Source: Verrucomicrobiota bacterium
GTDB taxonomy: Bacteria > Verrucomicrobiota > Verrucomicrobiia > Limisphaerales > UBA9464
Length of the DNA stretch: 64,000 bases
Reading direction: 5' to 3'
Assembly (NCBI GenBank): GCA_947471985.1
Contig: CANIZL010000018.1
Location: 1 to 64,000, forward strand
Below the pieces are notes generated by a model. The model saw only the letters and a program-made list of their open reading frames with translations. It was not told the origin of the DNA and ran no database searches. Positions 23,386-32,495 of this stretch are shown here, piece after piece; the stretch's first letter is position 1; each line of letters begins with the position of its first letter. Position numbers and translations under genes: made by a program.

Positions 23386-25221
23386 TCAACCCTTCACCAC
23401 CTCTTTGGCCCAGGTGTCTTTCAAGGTGATCGTGCGATTGAACACCAGACACCCCGGCCGATTGTCCTCGGGATCGGGCCAAAAATAACCCAACCGCTCG
23501 AATTGGTACCGCACGTTGGGTTCGGGTTCCGCGAGGGAAGCCTCCAATTTGGCCCGCACCCGGTGCAGCGACTGCGAATTCAACACGGTGCGGAAATCGC
23601 GGCCGTCCTTTTCCGGTTCCGCTTCGGTGAACAGACGATCGTATAGCCGCACCTCGGCCTCGACCGCGTGGTCGGCACTCACCCAATGGATGGTTCCCTT
23701 GACCTTCTTGCCCGAATTGGTTCCGCCCGAGCGGGTGTCCAAATCCGCCGTGCACCGCACTTCCACCACCTGCCCCGCGGCGTCCTTGACCACCTCGTCG
23801 CAGCGGATGATGCACGCATACTTGAGCCGCACTTCGCCACCCGGACGCAGACGGAAATACTTCGGCGGCGGCGACTCCATGAAGTCGTCCTGCTCGATGT
23901 AGGTCTCCCGGGTAAAAGCCACCTTGCGCGTCCCGGAGGCGGGATCCTCGGGATTATTGACCGCATCGACCTCAATAACCTGGCCGGGCACCAGGTTGGT
24001 CAGCACCAGCTTCAAGGGGCGAAGCACCGCCAAACGGCGGGGCGCGACCTTGTTGAGATCCTCGCGGATCGATCCCTCCAGCACCGCGAGATCGGTCACG
24101 GCATTGAATTTCGTGACGCCGATGTGGTAGGCGAAATTGCGCAGGCCGGCCGGAGTGACGCCCCGGCGGCGCAATCCCGCGATGGTGGGCATGCGGGGAT
24201 CGTTCCATCCGGAAACCGTGCCCTCCTGCACCAGCGCCATGAGCTTGCGTTTGCTCAACAGGGTGTAGCCCAGGCTCAAACGGGCAAACTCGTACTGGTG
24301 CGGCAACGGACGGGGCAGACTGAGCCGGTGCAAGAGCCACTCATAGAGCGGCCGGTGCACTTCAAATTCCAGGGTGCAGATGGAATGGGTGATGCCTTCA
24401 ATGTAATCGCTCAACCCGTGGGCGAAGTCGTACATCGGGTAGATCGGCCAACCCGCCCCGGCGTGATGATGCACCACGTGGCGGATGCGGTACAGCAACG
24501 GGTCCCGCAGCCAGACATTGGACGATTCCATGTCGATCTTCGCCCGCAGGGTCCGGGCCCCGTCGGGAAATTCGCCCGCCCGCATCCGTTGAAACAGATC
24601 CAGACTCTCCGCCACCGGCCGATCCCGGAACGGACTCGGAATGCCCGGCTTATCCGGGGCGCCGCGGTACCGATCGGTATCCGCCGGGGAAAGATCGCAC
24701 ACATAGGCGTCCCCCTGCCGGATGAGCTGCAAAGCCAGTTGGTAGAGCGCTTCGAAATAGTCCGAGGCGAAGTACGGCTCCATCCCGGCGACCTGCGTCG
24801 CTTCACCCGAGACCCCGGGCTGATGAAAATCCACCCGCCCATTCGCGGCGGGCGCGGGCGCAGGCTTTTGACCGGTCGGCTTGAAGCCCAGGCACTGATC
24901 CGCCCAACCGGAAATCAACCACCGCACGTCCTCGACGATGGAATCCACGTACTCGAGGTCTTCCTTCACCGGATTGGTATCGTCGAGCCGCAGGTGACAG
25001 CGGCCACCCGTCTCGCGGGCGATGCCGAAATTCAGGCAGATCGACTTGGCGTGCCCGATGTGCAGATAGCCGTTGGGCTCGGGCGGGAACCGGGTGACGA
25101 TCTGGGGGTACCGCTGCTCGGCGAGATGGTGAGCGACGATGTCCCGGATGAAATCCCGGGGTACAGGCGGTGCCGTGGGAGCTTGGGGAGCTCCGGGCGG
25201 AGTAGGCAGCGGATTCGACAT
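23386..25221 (-). CDS. glnS: Glutaminyl-tRNA synthetase
   Basis: GlnRS charges tRNA-Gln. The start is ATG 25221 (MSNPLPTPPG), giving 611 residues with a short proline-rich lead before the usual FIRDIVAHHL start. The HIGH motif is in PEPNGYLHIGHAKSICLNFG (about 48-67), and the KMSKS equivalent is LLSKRKL. DDTNPVKEDLEYVDSI and, near the middle, DPLLYRIRHVVHHHAG are typical of bacterial GlnRS. An insertion between about 100 and 130 (QKPAPAPAANG) is low complexity. Bacteria with a GlnRS may not need the transamidation route for Gln-tRNA. It starts 69 bases before mqnE and 127 after purD. Confidence 0.97.
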   Translation of the reverse strand: MSNPLPTPPGAPQAPTAPPVPRDFIRDIVAHHLAEQRYPQIVTRFPPEPNGYLHIGHAKSICLNFGIARETGGRCHLRLDDTNPVKEDLEYVDSIVEDVRWLISGWADQCLGFKPTGQKPAPAPAANGRVDFHQPGVSGEATQVAGMEPYFASDYFEALYQLALQLIRQGDAYVCDLSPADTDRYRGAPDKPGIPSPFRDRPVAESLDLFQRMRAGEFPDGARTLRAKIDMESSNVWLRDPLLYRIRHVVHHHAGAGWPIYPMYDFAHGLSDYIEGITHSICTLEFEVHRPLYEWLLHRLSLPRPLPHQYEFARLSLGYTLLSKRKLMALVQEGTVSGWNDPRMPTIAGLRRRGVTPAGLRNFAYHIGVTKFNAVTDLAVLEGSIREDLNKVAPRRLAVLRPLKLVLTNLVPGQVIEVDAVNNPEDPASGTRKVAFTRETYIEQDDFMESPPPKYFRLRPGGEVRLKYACIIRCDEVVKDAAGQVVEVRCTADLDTRSGGTNSGKKVKGTIHWVSADHAVEAEVRLYDRLFTEAEPEKDGRDFRTVLNSQSLHRVRAKLEASLAEPEPNVRYQFERLGYFWPDPEDNRPGCLVFNRTITLKDTWAKEVVKG

Positions 25222-25347
25222 GATACGCAAAAAGGCGAGAACCTGTAACGGGGCCGGCAAACGAGGGAAAGGGCGAAGGAAACGAATTGGCGGGGGCTCG
25301 GAGGCGCCTCCGCCCCCGATTTCCGCCCTCGGCCGACCGGAAGACTC

Positions 25348-26655
25348 CTAAAATTTGGCCGCCACCCCGATTCCCTTGGCAGCGATATCCCGGCGGACGT
25401 GGGCGCCTTCAAACTGGATTCGATCGACCGCGGCGTAGGCCCGATCCCGGGCCGTCCGCAATCCGTCGCCCCAAGCGGTCACGCCCAGCACCCGTCCGCC
25501 CTGGGTCACCACGCGTCCGTCCTGGAGCGCGGTTCCGGCGTGAAACACCTTCGTATCCGGCAGCGCCGCGGCCGCCTCGAGGCCGGTGATCGGCAGTCCC
25601 TTGACATAATTGCCCGGATAACCGCCGCTGGCCATTACCACACAAACGCTGGCGTGCGGCGACCACGACATCTCCATCCGCTCCAAGGTTCCATCCACGC
25701 TGGCGCTGAGCAGTTCGACCAGGTCCGATTCGAGCCGCGTGAGGTAGACCTGGGTTTCCGGGTCGCCAAAGCGGGCGTTGAATTCCAGCACCCGGGGGCC
25801 TTCCGCGGTCAGCATCACTCCCGGGTAAAGCAGGCCGCGAAAATCAATCCCTTCGGCCACACAACCCCGGAGCCAGGGATCCAGCACCGCCCGGCCTACC
25901 GCGGCCAGTTCCGCGTCCGTCAGAAACGGCGCCGGGGAATAAGTCCCCATACCGCCCGTGTTCAAACCCTGATCGCCGTCGAGCGCGCGCTTGTGATCCT
26001 GCGCCGTCGGAAAGAGTTTGGCCACGCGTCCATCGCACAAGGCGTGGAGGGAGATTTCCATACCCTCGAGCAACTCCTGAACGACCACGCGGGCACCGGC
26101 CGCACCGAAGGCCTGTTGCACCATGATTTCGTCCACCGCGCGTTCCGCCTCCGCCGGAGAGGTGGTCAGGAGGACTCCCTTGCCCAGGGCCAGGCCATCG
26201 GCTTTGACCGCACAACGCCCGCCCAATTCCGCGCAGAAACGCCGGGCCGCCGCCGGGTCGGAAAAGGTCCCGGAACGCATCGTCGGCACGCCGTGCCGCA
26301 GCATGAAATCCTGGGAGAAGGCTTTGCTCGATTCGAATTGGGCCGCCCGCCGATTGGGCCCCCAGATGCGCAAGCCCCGTTGTTGAAACAAGTCCACGAT
26401 CCCCAACGCCAGCGGATTGTCCGGTCCCACCACGGTGAGATCGACGCGCTGCGCCGCGGCAAAGTCCGCCAAGCGCGTGAGTTCGTCGACCGCGATGGGA
26501 AGATTCTCGACCTTCGCGCCCGTGGCGCGCAGGCATTCGGTGGCGGTGCCGGCATTCCCCGGGGCGCACCACAGCTGCTGGACGTGCGGCGACTGCGCGA
26601 GCTTCCACACCAACGCGTGCTCCCGACCACCCGAGCCCAATACGAGCAATTTCAT
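25348..26655 (-). CDS. purD: Phosphoribosylamine-glycine ligase
   Basis: PurD makes glycinamide ribonucleotide, the second step of purine synthesis. The start is ATG 26655 (MKLLVLGSGGREHALVWKLA), giving 435 residues. GSGGREHAL (7-15) is the N-terminal signature, VGPDNPLALGIVD binds substrate, and the ATP-grasp part has KADGLALGKGV, FPTAQDHKRA, GGMGTYSPAP and LEFNARFGDPETQ, all near invariant. Upstream in-frame ATG codons lack a reason to be used. purB lies elsewhere in the window (43954-45330). Confidence 0.98.
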   Translation of the reverse strand: MKLLVLGSGGREHALVWKLAQSPHVQQLWCAPGNAGTATECLRATGAKVENLPIAVDELTRLADFAAAQRVDLTVVGPDNPLALGIVDLFQQRGLRIWGPNRRAAQFESSKAFSQDFMLRHGVPTMRSGTFSDPAAARRFCAELGGRCAVKADGLALGKGVLLTTSPAEAERAVDEIMVQQAFGAAGARVVVQELLEGMEISLHALCDGRVAKLFPTAQDHKRALDGDQGLNTGGMGTYSPAPFLTDAELAAVGRAVLDPWLRGCVAEGIDFRGLLYPGVMLTAEGPRVLEFNARFGDPETQVYLTRLESDLVELLSASVDGTLERMEMSWSPHASVCVVMASGGYPGNYVKGLPITGLEAAAALPDTKVFHAGTALQDGRVVTQGGRVLGVTAWGDGLRTARDRAYAAVDRIQFEGAHVRRDIAAKGIGVAAKF

Positions 26656-26718
26656 GCGGGTGGACATTCGGGGTGGACCGCCCCGGTTCAAATGATCCGT
26701 GTCACCCGCCGCGCCCAG

Positions 26719-28455
26719 TTACCGCACCCGATAGAACGCCGCGGCATCGGTGAGGAGCACTTCCTGCACCCAATTGCCGGAGCCGGCGGTCAGCGTGGCC
26801 ACCAATGCCCAAACCGGAGCGCCCAAAGCCGGACTGGATTCCAGGCGCAGCGGCGCCAGCCGTGCGCCGATTACCGTGAGGCGCAAGCGGCCATTGGCCA
26901 ACCGCTCCGCCTGCAACAACACCGGCGCCTGCGTCGTCGTCGCCGCCCGCCAGTTGGCTGGATCATTGCCGTACCCGGCGGGGTTGACCCGCTCCAAGTA
27001 GGCCCCCGTCCCGGCCGCCGCCTCGGGCCACGGTGCGGTGGGCTTGTAATCGACCTGATCCACCAAAATGTACGGCACAAAGCCGAAGTCCGGATGCTGC
27101 GGCCCTTGCGTGGCGTCCGGCCGGAACAGCTCCAACCGCTCCCCCGCGTTGCTCAAAGCATTGGTAAAAGGCCCAAAGATCTGCACCTCCTCCGAAATCC
27201 CGTACTTGAGCCGGAACGCCGCCGGATTGGTCCGCACCACCCAGGCGGTCTCGCCGGCCCCAAGTTGATGCCCCGTCGGAAACGTGAATCCAACGCCATC
27301 CCCGAGCCGCCAGGCGTTCGTGGGATACGCCGGATCGTAGAGCGGCACCGTCAATCCCGTGATGTTCTTCAACTCCAGAAACTCTTCCTGACCGGCCAGC
27401 GGCTGATATTGGATGCGATTAAAGACCACCGGCCCCACCAAGGGACCGGCATTGCTGGCACCTTTCCCAAGAATGAATTCACTCAGGAACTCCGGTGGGA
27501 ACGCGGCCGTGAGATCGGTGCCGAAGGTCTGCCGGGCGAGGGTGATCAGCGGTCCGGTGCCGTCCGGGTAACGACCAAAACTGACGCCGTTGGCACTGGC
27601 ATCAAAGGACACCGCATCCAACCAGAGCGTCGGATTGCCCGCCGCGTCCGCCGCCAGCAGCACCGCCTCATCGCCGTGGGCGGAATTGAACGTGAACGCT
27701 TCAGCCCCCTGGCTCGCACTATTGAAACTGCGTTCGTAGACCACTGCGTAACCATGTGCCGGAACGATCAGCGTCCGCGGCAGGCGGTATTTAAGCGGCG
27801 CCGCCCGGCTGTTGGACAAATAACCGCCCCCGATATTGATCGGTTGATCGGTGAGGTTCTTGAATTCGATGGCGTCTTCGAAGGGCGGATCCGTGTGCGG
27901 CAGCACCTCATTGATCACCACGGTGCGGACCCCGCCGATGCCCGCGCGGCCTGGTGAACCCTGGTACTCCGCGGAACTGCGCCAATTGAGCGGATCATTC
28001 AGATCGCCATTGGGATCCAACACCTCCAAAGAACTGCCCAAGCCATTGGCGCGCGACGGCCAGGCCCCGGAGGAATCGTACTTCACGCGAAACAATTCCG
28101 CCCCGACGGCGGAATTGAAGACGACGGTGTCGCCCGTGTCGCTGAGCTTTTTCTTATAAGGACCGAGGGCCGTAACCCCCGGATACCGGGAGGCAAACTT
28201 GCCCAGATCCCGGGCCACCACCACCCGACCGCCAGCCGGCAAGGTCAACGCCCCGAAGACGTAGTCGATGCCCGCCGTGAACTGACATCCCGTCAGCACA
28301 AAGGGCGTGGTCCCCGGATTGATCAACTCGATGAATTCGTAGTCGGATCCGTCGAGCGGATTGTAATTGATCTCGGCGACCGAAATCGGCCGGGCCATCG
28401 CAGCGATGCCCGACACGACCCCCAACACCGCGGCCCAAGCCAGTCCCAAACGCAT
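26719..28455 (-). CDS. Exported lamin-tail-domain (LTD) protein
   Basis: A 578-residue protein with a signal peptide (MRLGLAWAAVLGVVSGIAAM) and three lamin-tail-like domains at about 20-150, 175-290 and 335-470. Each has a (I/V)xEIxYNP/NRIQYQP-type opening, an E(F/E)IEL.N/EFLELKN strand and a GxTxxV(V)xN/RL-type end. The last 60 residues (LQAERLANGRLRLTVIGARL) look like another small beta domain. LTD domains are Ig-like and common on exported proteins of this phylum; they probably bind surfaces or other proteins. No catalytic motif is seen. It is 92 bases downstream of a patatin-like gene and 63 before purD. Confidence 0.85.
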   Translation of the reverse strand: MRLGLAWAAVLGVVSGIAAMARPISVAEINYNPLDGSDYEFIELINPGTTPFVLTGCQFTAGIDYVFGALTLPAGGRVVVARDLGKFASRYPGVTALGPYKKKLSDTGDTVVFNSAVGAELFRVKYDSSGAWPSRANGLGSSLEVLDPNGDLNDPLNWRSSAEYQGSPGRAGIGGVRTVVINEVLPHTDPPFEDAIEFKNLTDQPINIGGGYLSNSRAAPLKYRLPRTLIVPAHGYAVVYERSFNSASQGAEAFTFNSAHGDEAVLLAADAAGNPTLWLDAVSFDASANGVSFGRYPDGTGPLITLARQTFGTDLTAAFPPEFLSEFILGKGASNAGPLVGPVVFNRIQYQPLAGQEEFLELKNITGLTVPLYDPAYPTNAWRLGDGVGFTFPTGHQLGAGETAWVVRTNPAAFRLKYGISEEVQIFGPFTNALSNAGERLELFRPDATQGPQHPDFGFVPYILVDQVDYKPTAPWPEAAAGTGAYLERVNPAGYGNDPANWRAATTTQAPVLLQAERLANGRLRLTVIGARLAPLRLESSPALGAPVWALVATLTAGSGNWVQEVLLTDAAAFYRVR

Positions 28456-28547
28456 GTCCCAGTGTGCGGATCGAACCGGATTAATTCAAGCGTGGAGCCG
28501 GGGTGATTCCGCCCTGGCCGTGAAGGGCCCAGCGATATCCAGGCGGG

Positions 28548-29954
28548 TTAACGGCCCGCTTCCGGCAGGACCACTTTCACGGCGTCAGCGATGGCGGGCA
28601 GCTTGTTGCGCACCGCCCGTCGGGCCGCCCCGAAGAGCAGCGTCTGCGTGCGCGGAGAGATGTTCAGGCGAGTTCCCACCTCCCGGGTGTATTCGGCCAG
28701 CTTCTTCGTGCTCTCACGGTCGTTTTCGATGTCATTGAAACCGATGGTGATGTGCCGCATGGGATACTCCGGCGTCAGCCGATTAATCTCATCCTCCTGC
28801 CATTGAATTTCGTTCTCGTAGCCGGCATGCCAGGACTCCAGCGGCAGATTGGCGGCATTCAACACCTGGTTCAACAACCGGGGCGGCAGGCGCCGGGAAC
28901 TGAAGGGCGCCGGGTCCCTCTGATACGCGTCGATCACGATCAAAAGCTTCCGCGTCCGCGCATGGACGGAATTGGTGAGCAGATGCATCGCCGTCAGGAC
29001 TCCGAGATTGTCCCCCACCCCGCCATCCATCAAATGCAGGTACGTCGGCGTGGGCGCCCGCAATCCCAAGGTGGTGGCCGGGATCACGCCGGGAAAGCTG
29101 GCACTCGCCTTGACCGCCACGGAAACCGGGAAGTCATAGACGTTGGACAGCGAATGCCAGTGCCGCCGGTGGCTGTAACCATTGACCCCCAGTCCGCTGA
29201 GCGTGTCGGGCGCCAGGGGCAGGATCGCCCCGTTGCCGACGGTCGTGGCGTTGGGAAACCAGTAGGGCATCATCGGCGGCGTGGTCGCTCCAGCCGGCAC
29301 AAAGAAGTCGCCGAACTTCAGACTGCGATCCGCCGCCCCGTGCAGGAGCCGCCGATCGAGAGAACTCTGCAGGGTGTCGCCCCGATCCTGCACGCCAAGA
29401 TTGCGCGGATCCAGCAGCCCCCAGATGAACGCCTGAAAATTGTGCCGCAGCGCAATCCGCAGCGGGCTGGCATCCTCGGCTTTATCCCCGGACTCGGATT
29501 CGGCGCCGTCCCAACCCCGCCACAACGCCCGGGCAAAACGGAAGCTTTCCGGATCATGCCCCAGTTCCCGGTCCCGCTGTCGTGCCGCCAGGTACGCGCC
29601 CGCCGCGATGCCCCCGCCCGACACGGTCGAAAAATAATCCACCTCGCGCAGCAGATTGAAGGGGCGTCCCTCGATCCGGACCTGTTCCAGTTCCCGCAAT
29701 ACGGCCGCACCAAAATTTGCCGCCCGCATGCCGCCGCCGGAGATGCACACCACCACGGTCGCCCCGGCCGATTGACCCGGCCGCGCATTGACCGGGGCGT
29801 ACTGGGAGAGATCCGGCGCCACCTCGCCCCCGGTCCATCCCGACGGCCAGACCGCCGGCGGGGCCAGTGGTGTTCGGGCGGTGGACGGATGAGTGACGCA
29901 ACCGGCGACTGCGCCCGCCAGCAGCAGACACATCGCCCCCAAAACGCTCCGCAT
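28548..29954 (-). CDS. Patatin-like phospholipase lipoprotein
   Basis: The start is ATG 29954 (MRSVLGAMCLLLAGAVAGC), a lipoprotein signal peptide with Cys at residue 19; a TTG five codons earlier is possible. The 468-residue protein carries the patatin elements: oxyanion loop CISGGGMRAANFG, the nucleophile elbow region FSTVSGGGIAAGAY, and the Asp of the dyad in LMDGGVGDNLGV. It is likely a serine acyl hydrolase acting on lipid in the periplasm or at the outer membrane. Patatin-like lipoproteins in Gram-negatives can be secreted or membrane enzymes; substrate unknown. It follows nth by 83 bases on the same strand. Confidence 0.85.
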   Translation of the reverse strand: MRSVLGAMCLLLAGAVAGCVTHPSTARTPLAPPAVWPSGWTGGEVAPDLSQYAPVNARPGQSAGATVVVCISGGGMRAANFGAAVLRELEQVRIEGRPFNLLREVDYFSTVSGGGIAAGAYLAARQRDRELGHDPESFRFARALWRGWDGAESESGDKAEDASPLRIALRHNFQAFIWGLLDPRNLGVQDRGDTLQSSLDRRLLHGAADRSLKFGDFFVPAGATTPPMMPYWFPNATTVGNGAILPLAPDTLSGLGVNGYSHRRHWHSLSNVYDFPVSVAVKASASFPGVIPATTLGLRAPTPTYLHLMDGGVGDNLGVLTAMHLLTNSVHARTRKLLIVIDAYQRDPAPFSSRRLPPRLLNQVLNAANLPLESWHAGYENEIQWQEDEINRLTPEYPMRHITIGFNDIENDRESTKKLAEYTREVGTRLNISPRTQTLLFGAARRAVRNKLPAIADAVKVVLPEAGR

Positions 29955-30037
29955 GGACAAGCTCTTCAAACGGCCCGCAGCCTATCGTTCCCCCATTCGA
30001 AGGAAAGCCATTGTGCCTGGCGGGATCGAACCGGTTT

Positions 30038-30733
30038 TCAAACCGAGGCCACCGTCGCACCAGGACCAGCCCCCGGCTCGCCGGGCGGGCGACCGGTGGG
30101 ACACCACGACCGGATCTCGCACTCGGCACACTCCGGACGGCGCGCACCGCATCGCCGCCGTCCATGCCAGATGAGCCAATGACTGAAAAGGGTCCAGTCC
30201 GACTGCGGCACCAGCTTTTGCAGATCGGCTTCGATCCCTTCCGGCGTTCCCGCCGCCGAAAGGCGCAGACGGCCGGCCAAACGCGCCACGTGGGTGTCGA
30301 CGACCACACCCACATTGAGACCAAACGCATTGCCCAGAACGACGTTCGCCGTCTTGCGCCCTACTCCGGCCAGTGCAGTCAGCGCCGCCATGTCGCGCGG
30401 TACTTCCCCGCCATGGTGATCGACCAGCGCCCGGCAGCACGATTGGAGGAAGCGCGCCTTGTTCCGAAACAACCCGATTCGTCGGACGTCCCCGGCGAGC
30501 GCATCGGGATCAGCATCCGCGTAATCCCGGGCCGTGCGATAACGGACGAAAAGCTCCGCCGTGACCCGGTTCACCATCTTGTCCGTGCACTGGGCCGACA
30601 GGATGGTGGCCACCAGCAACTCCAGCGGGTTGGAGTAATTCAACTCGCACCGGGCGTGGGGATACACCCGGCGCAAGACGTCCACGATGGCCGCGGTGCG
30701 GGCCTGCTTTTGAAGGAGCGACTCCCGGGCCAT
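30038..30733 (-). CDS. nth: Endonuclease III (DNA glycosylase/AP lyase)
   Basis: Nth removes oxidised pyrimidines and cuts the abasic strand. The start is ATG 30733 (MARESLLQKQARTAAIVDVL), 231 residues. The helix-hairpin-helix LAGVGRKTANVVL holds catalytic Lys127, and Asp146 sits in VVVDTHVARL. The 4Fe-4S loop has Cys195, 202, 205 and 211 with the classic C-x6-C-x2-C-x5-C spacing. It is 28 bases after a Dabb-family gene and likely in one transcript with it. Confidence 0.97.
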   Translation of the reverse strand: MARESLLQKQARTAAIVDVLRRVYPHARCELNYSNPLELLVATILSAQCTDKMVNRVTAELFVRYRTARDYADADPDALAGDVRRIGLFRNKARFLQSCCRALVDHHGGEVPRDMAALTALAGVGRKTANVVLGNAFGLNVGVVVDTHVARLAGRLRLSAAGTPEGIEADLQKLVPQSDWTLFSHWLIWHGRRRCGARRPECAECEIRSWCPTGRPPGEPGAGPGATVASV

Positions 30734-30761
30734 GGTAAGCAAGCCGCCCCGTCACCCCCGC

Positions 30762-31067
30762 TTACTGCGGCCCGGCGAAGTCGTACACGACCACCTTGCG
30801 CCAGAATTGGCGGTTCTTGGCCACGAATTCCAGATGCCGCGGATGCACCTGATAGTCATCCTGGGTCTGCTTGTCGGGAAAAATGAGGTTCAAAGCGACC
30901 TGGTAGGACTGATCCACCACATCGCGCGGACTGCCCACCATTTTGCCCACATGGAATTGGAGCAATCCCGGAATGGTCTTCAGGTATTCATGGCAACCAG
31001 CCACCAGTTGATCAGCCGCCTGCGGATTCGCCGGATCGGTCCAAAAAATAACGACGTGTGAAAACAT
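30762..31067 (-). CDS. Dabb (stress-responsive A/B barrel) family protein
   Basis: A 101-residue protein starts MFSHVVIFWTDP and has the Dabb pattern: an N-terminal HVVIF strand, a long helix with PGLLQFHVGK, a central SYQVALNLIFPDKQ and HPRHLEFVAKN, and the final VVVYDF. These are dimeric ferredoxin-like barrels, often of unknown role and sometimes linked to stress or ring cleavage. It lies 102 bases after a CE15-like esterase and 28 before nth. I cannot assign a substrate. Confidence 0.85.
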   Translation of the reverse strand: MFSHVVIFWTDPANPQAADQLVAGCHEYLKTIPGLLQFHVGKMVGSPRDVVDQSYQVALNLIFPDKQTQDDYQVHPRHLEFVAKNRQFWRKVVVYDFAGPQ

Positions 31068-31169
31068 GCGGGCCGGAGGTTGGAACAGCCGGACCCGGCT
31101 GGCAATTTTGGAAAACCCCGGACGTGAGGCGAACCTCGAGCGCTCCCCCGATTCGCGCGGCTGCCCGCT

Positions 31170-32495
31170 TCACTTTTCCCGCAACCACCGATCCGCAAAC
31201 GCCAGGCACTGTTCCCAGTCGTACGGCAGGACGTCGTGATTGCCGGGGCGGACATGATACCCCAGACGTCCCAGCGCTGAAACTCCCGGCGCCGGCGGCC
31301 GGTTCGTCGGCAACCCGTCCCCGCTCAGCAGGCGATAAACCGGATCCGCCCCCACCAACGCGGCAAACTCACCCGCCGGATCCGCCCCGGAATCCTCCAC
31401 GGCGCTGGCCACGTAAACCGGGCGGGGAGCAATCAAGGAAATGAGTTCGTGCTGATCAAACGGCAGCGTCGCATCGCGATCGTTGTAGGCGCGGAAATTG
31501 GCGGCGTACCAGTGCGGAAATACGGTGTTGAGCCGCCGGATCTTTTCGCCCGTGTCCCGGCGGAACAATTTGGCCCCGCCCGCGCCGGATTCATTGCTGA
31601 AGACAAGCGCAAAGCGCTCATCATTGGCGGCGGCCCACAGCGCCGCCTTGCCGAGGCGGGACCAGCCAAACAAACCGACCCGGCGCGCGTCCACGGCCGG
31701 CAGCGTTGCCAGACAATCCATCGCCCGACTCAAGCCCCACGCCCACGCCCCCATGGCCGTGAAATTGTCCCCGCGACCCTGCAATTCCGGATAGGCCTGA
31801 TGCAGCGCATTGGTGAACTCATTGGGAAAGTCCGGATGCAGGTCCCCCCGATACACCGTCGCCAGGCCGTATCCCCGACGCAGGATCTCCGTCACCGGCC
31901 ATTGACGCGCATTCAGTCCCCGACACGCCTCCGTGGCCCGGTGATTGGTGACGCACGAAAGGTCCGCGTAATAGGTCTTTCCCGATTCCATCCAGGTGCG
32001 GGACAGCCGGATCGCCGGATCGGGATGAATGGCGTGATTTCCCCAAAAATTCAGGGCCAGGATGACCGGCACCGGTTGGGAAACTGCGGCGGGACGATAC
32101 AACAGCAGATCCATCGAGGGCCCGTCCGCGGCCCGCGTAAAATGGATCCGAAACTGCTGGCGCACGGCCAGGCCGTCCAGCGCCCGCGAATCCGACTCCA
32201 GCAATTCGAAACGCAGCTCGGCGGGTCTACCCGGCATCCGTCCATACATTTCGCGGGCGAAAAGCTCCCGCAATTCCGCCCGCCGAGGGGACCAGTCCGC
32301 CGGCGTGGTGATCACCGTCCCGTCGGTTCGCCGAAGCGGATCCGGCAATCCCGCCGGCAATCCCACCGCCGCCGGCAGCTCGCCAGCACCGAGTGCGCCG
32401 CACCCAATACCGACCAGCGCCAGCAGAGCCACGGCCACCCGGCCACAGCGCTCCAACCCAAAACTCCCCGGCAAAAGCCGCCGGAAGGAACTCAT
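31170..32495 (-). CDS. Exported CE15-like glucuronoyl esterase/alpha-beta hydrolase
   Basis: A 441-residue protein with a signal-like N-terminus (GRVAVALLALVGIGCGALGA). The nucleophile motif is GWSRLGKAAL with Ser279, where CE15 glucuronoyl esterases have G-C/W-S-R-x-G-K. A conserved Glu302 (FSNESGAGGAKLFRR) and His420 (HVRPGNHDVLPYDW) would complete the triad. LPFDQHELISLIAPRPVYVA is also a CE15 hallmark. CE15 enzymes cut the ester between glucuronoxylan and lignin; several studied members come from Verrucomicrobia and Acidobacteria. Its start overlaps the stop of the upstream dehydrogenase gene (ATGA), so the two are coupled. Activity on other uronate esters is possible. Confidence 0.85.
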   Translation of the reverse strand: MSSFRRLLPGSFGLERCGRVAVALLALVGIGCGALGAGELPAAVGLPAGLPDPLRRTDGTVITTPADWSPRRAELRELFAREMYGRMPGRPAELRFELLESDSRALDGLAVRQQFRIHFTRAADGPSMDLLLYRPAAVSQPVPVILALNFWGNHAIHPDPAIRLSRTWMESGKTYYADLSCVTNHRATEACRGLNARQWPVTEILRRGYGLATVYRGDLHPDFPNEFTNALHQAYPELQGRGDNFTAMGAWAWGLSRAMDCLATLPAVDARRVGLFGWSRLGKAALWAAANDERFALVFSNESGAGGAKLFRRDTGEKIRRLNTVFPHWYAANFRAYNDRDATLPFDQHELISLIAPRPVYVASAVEDSGADPAGEFAALVGADPVYRLLSGDGLPTNRPPAPGVSALGRLGYHVRPGNHDVLPYDWEQCLAFADRWLREK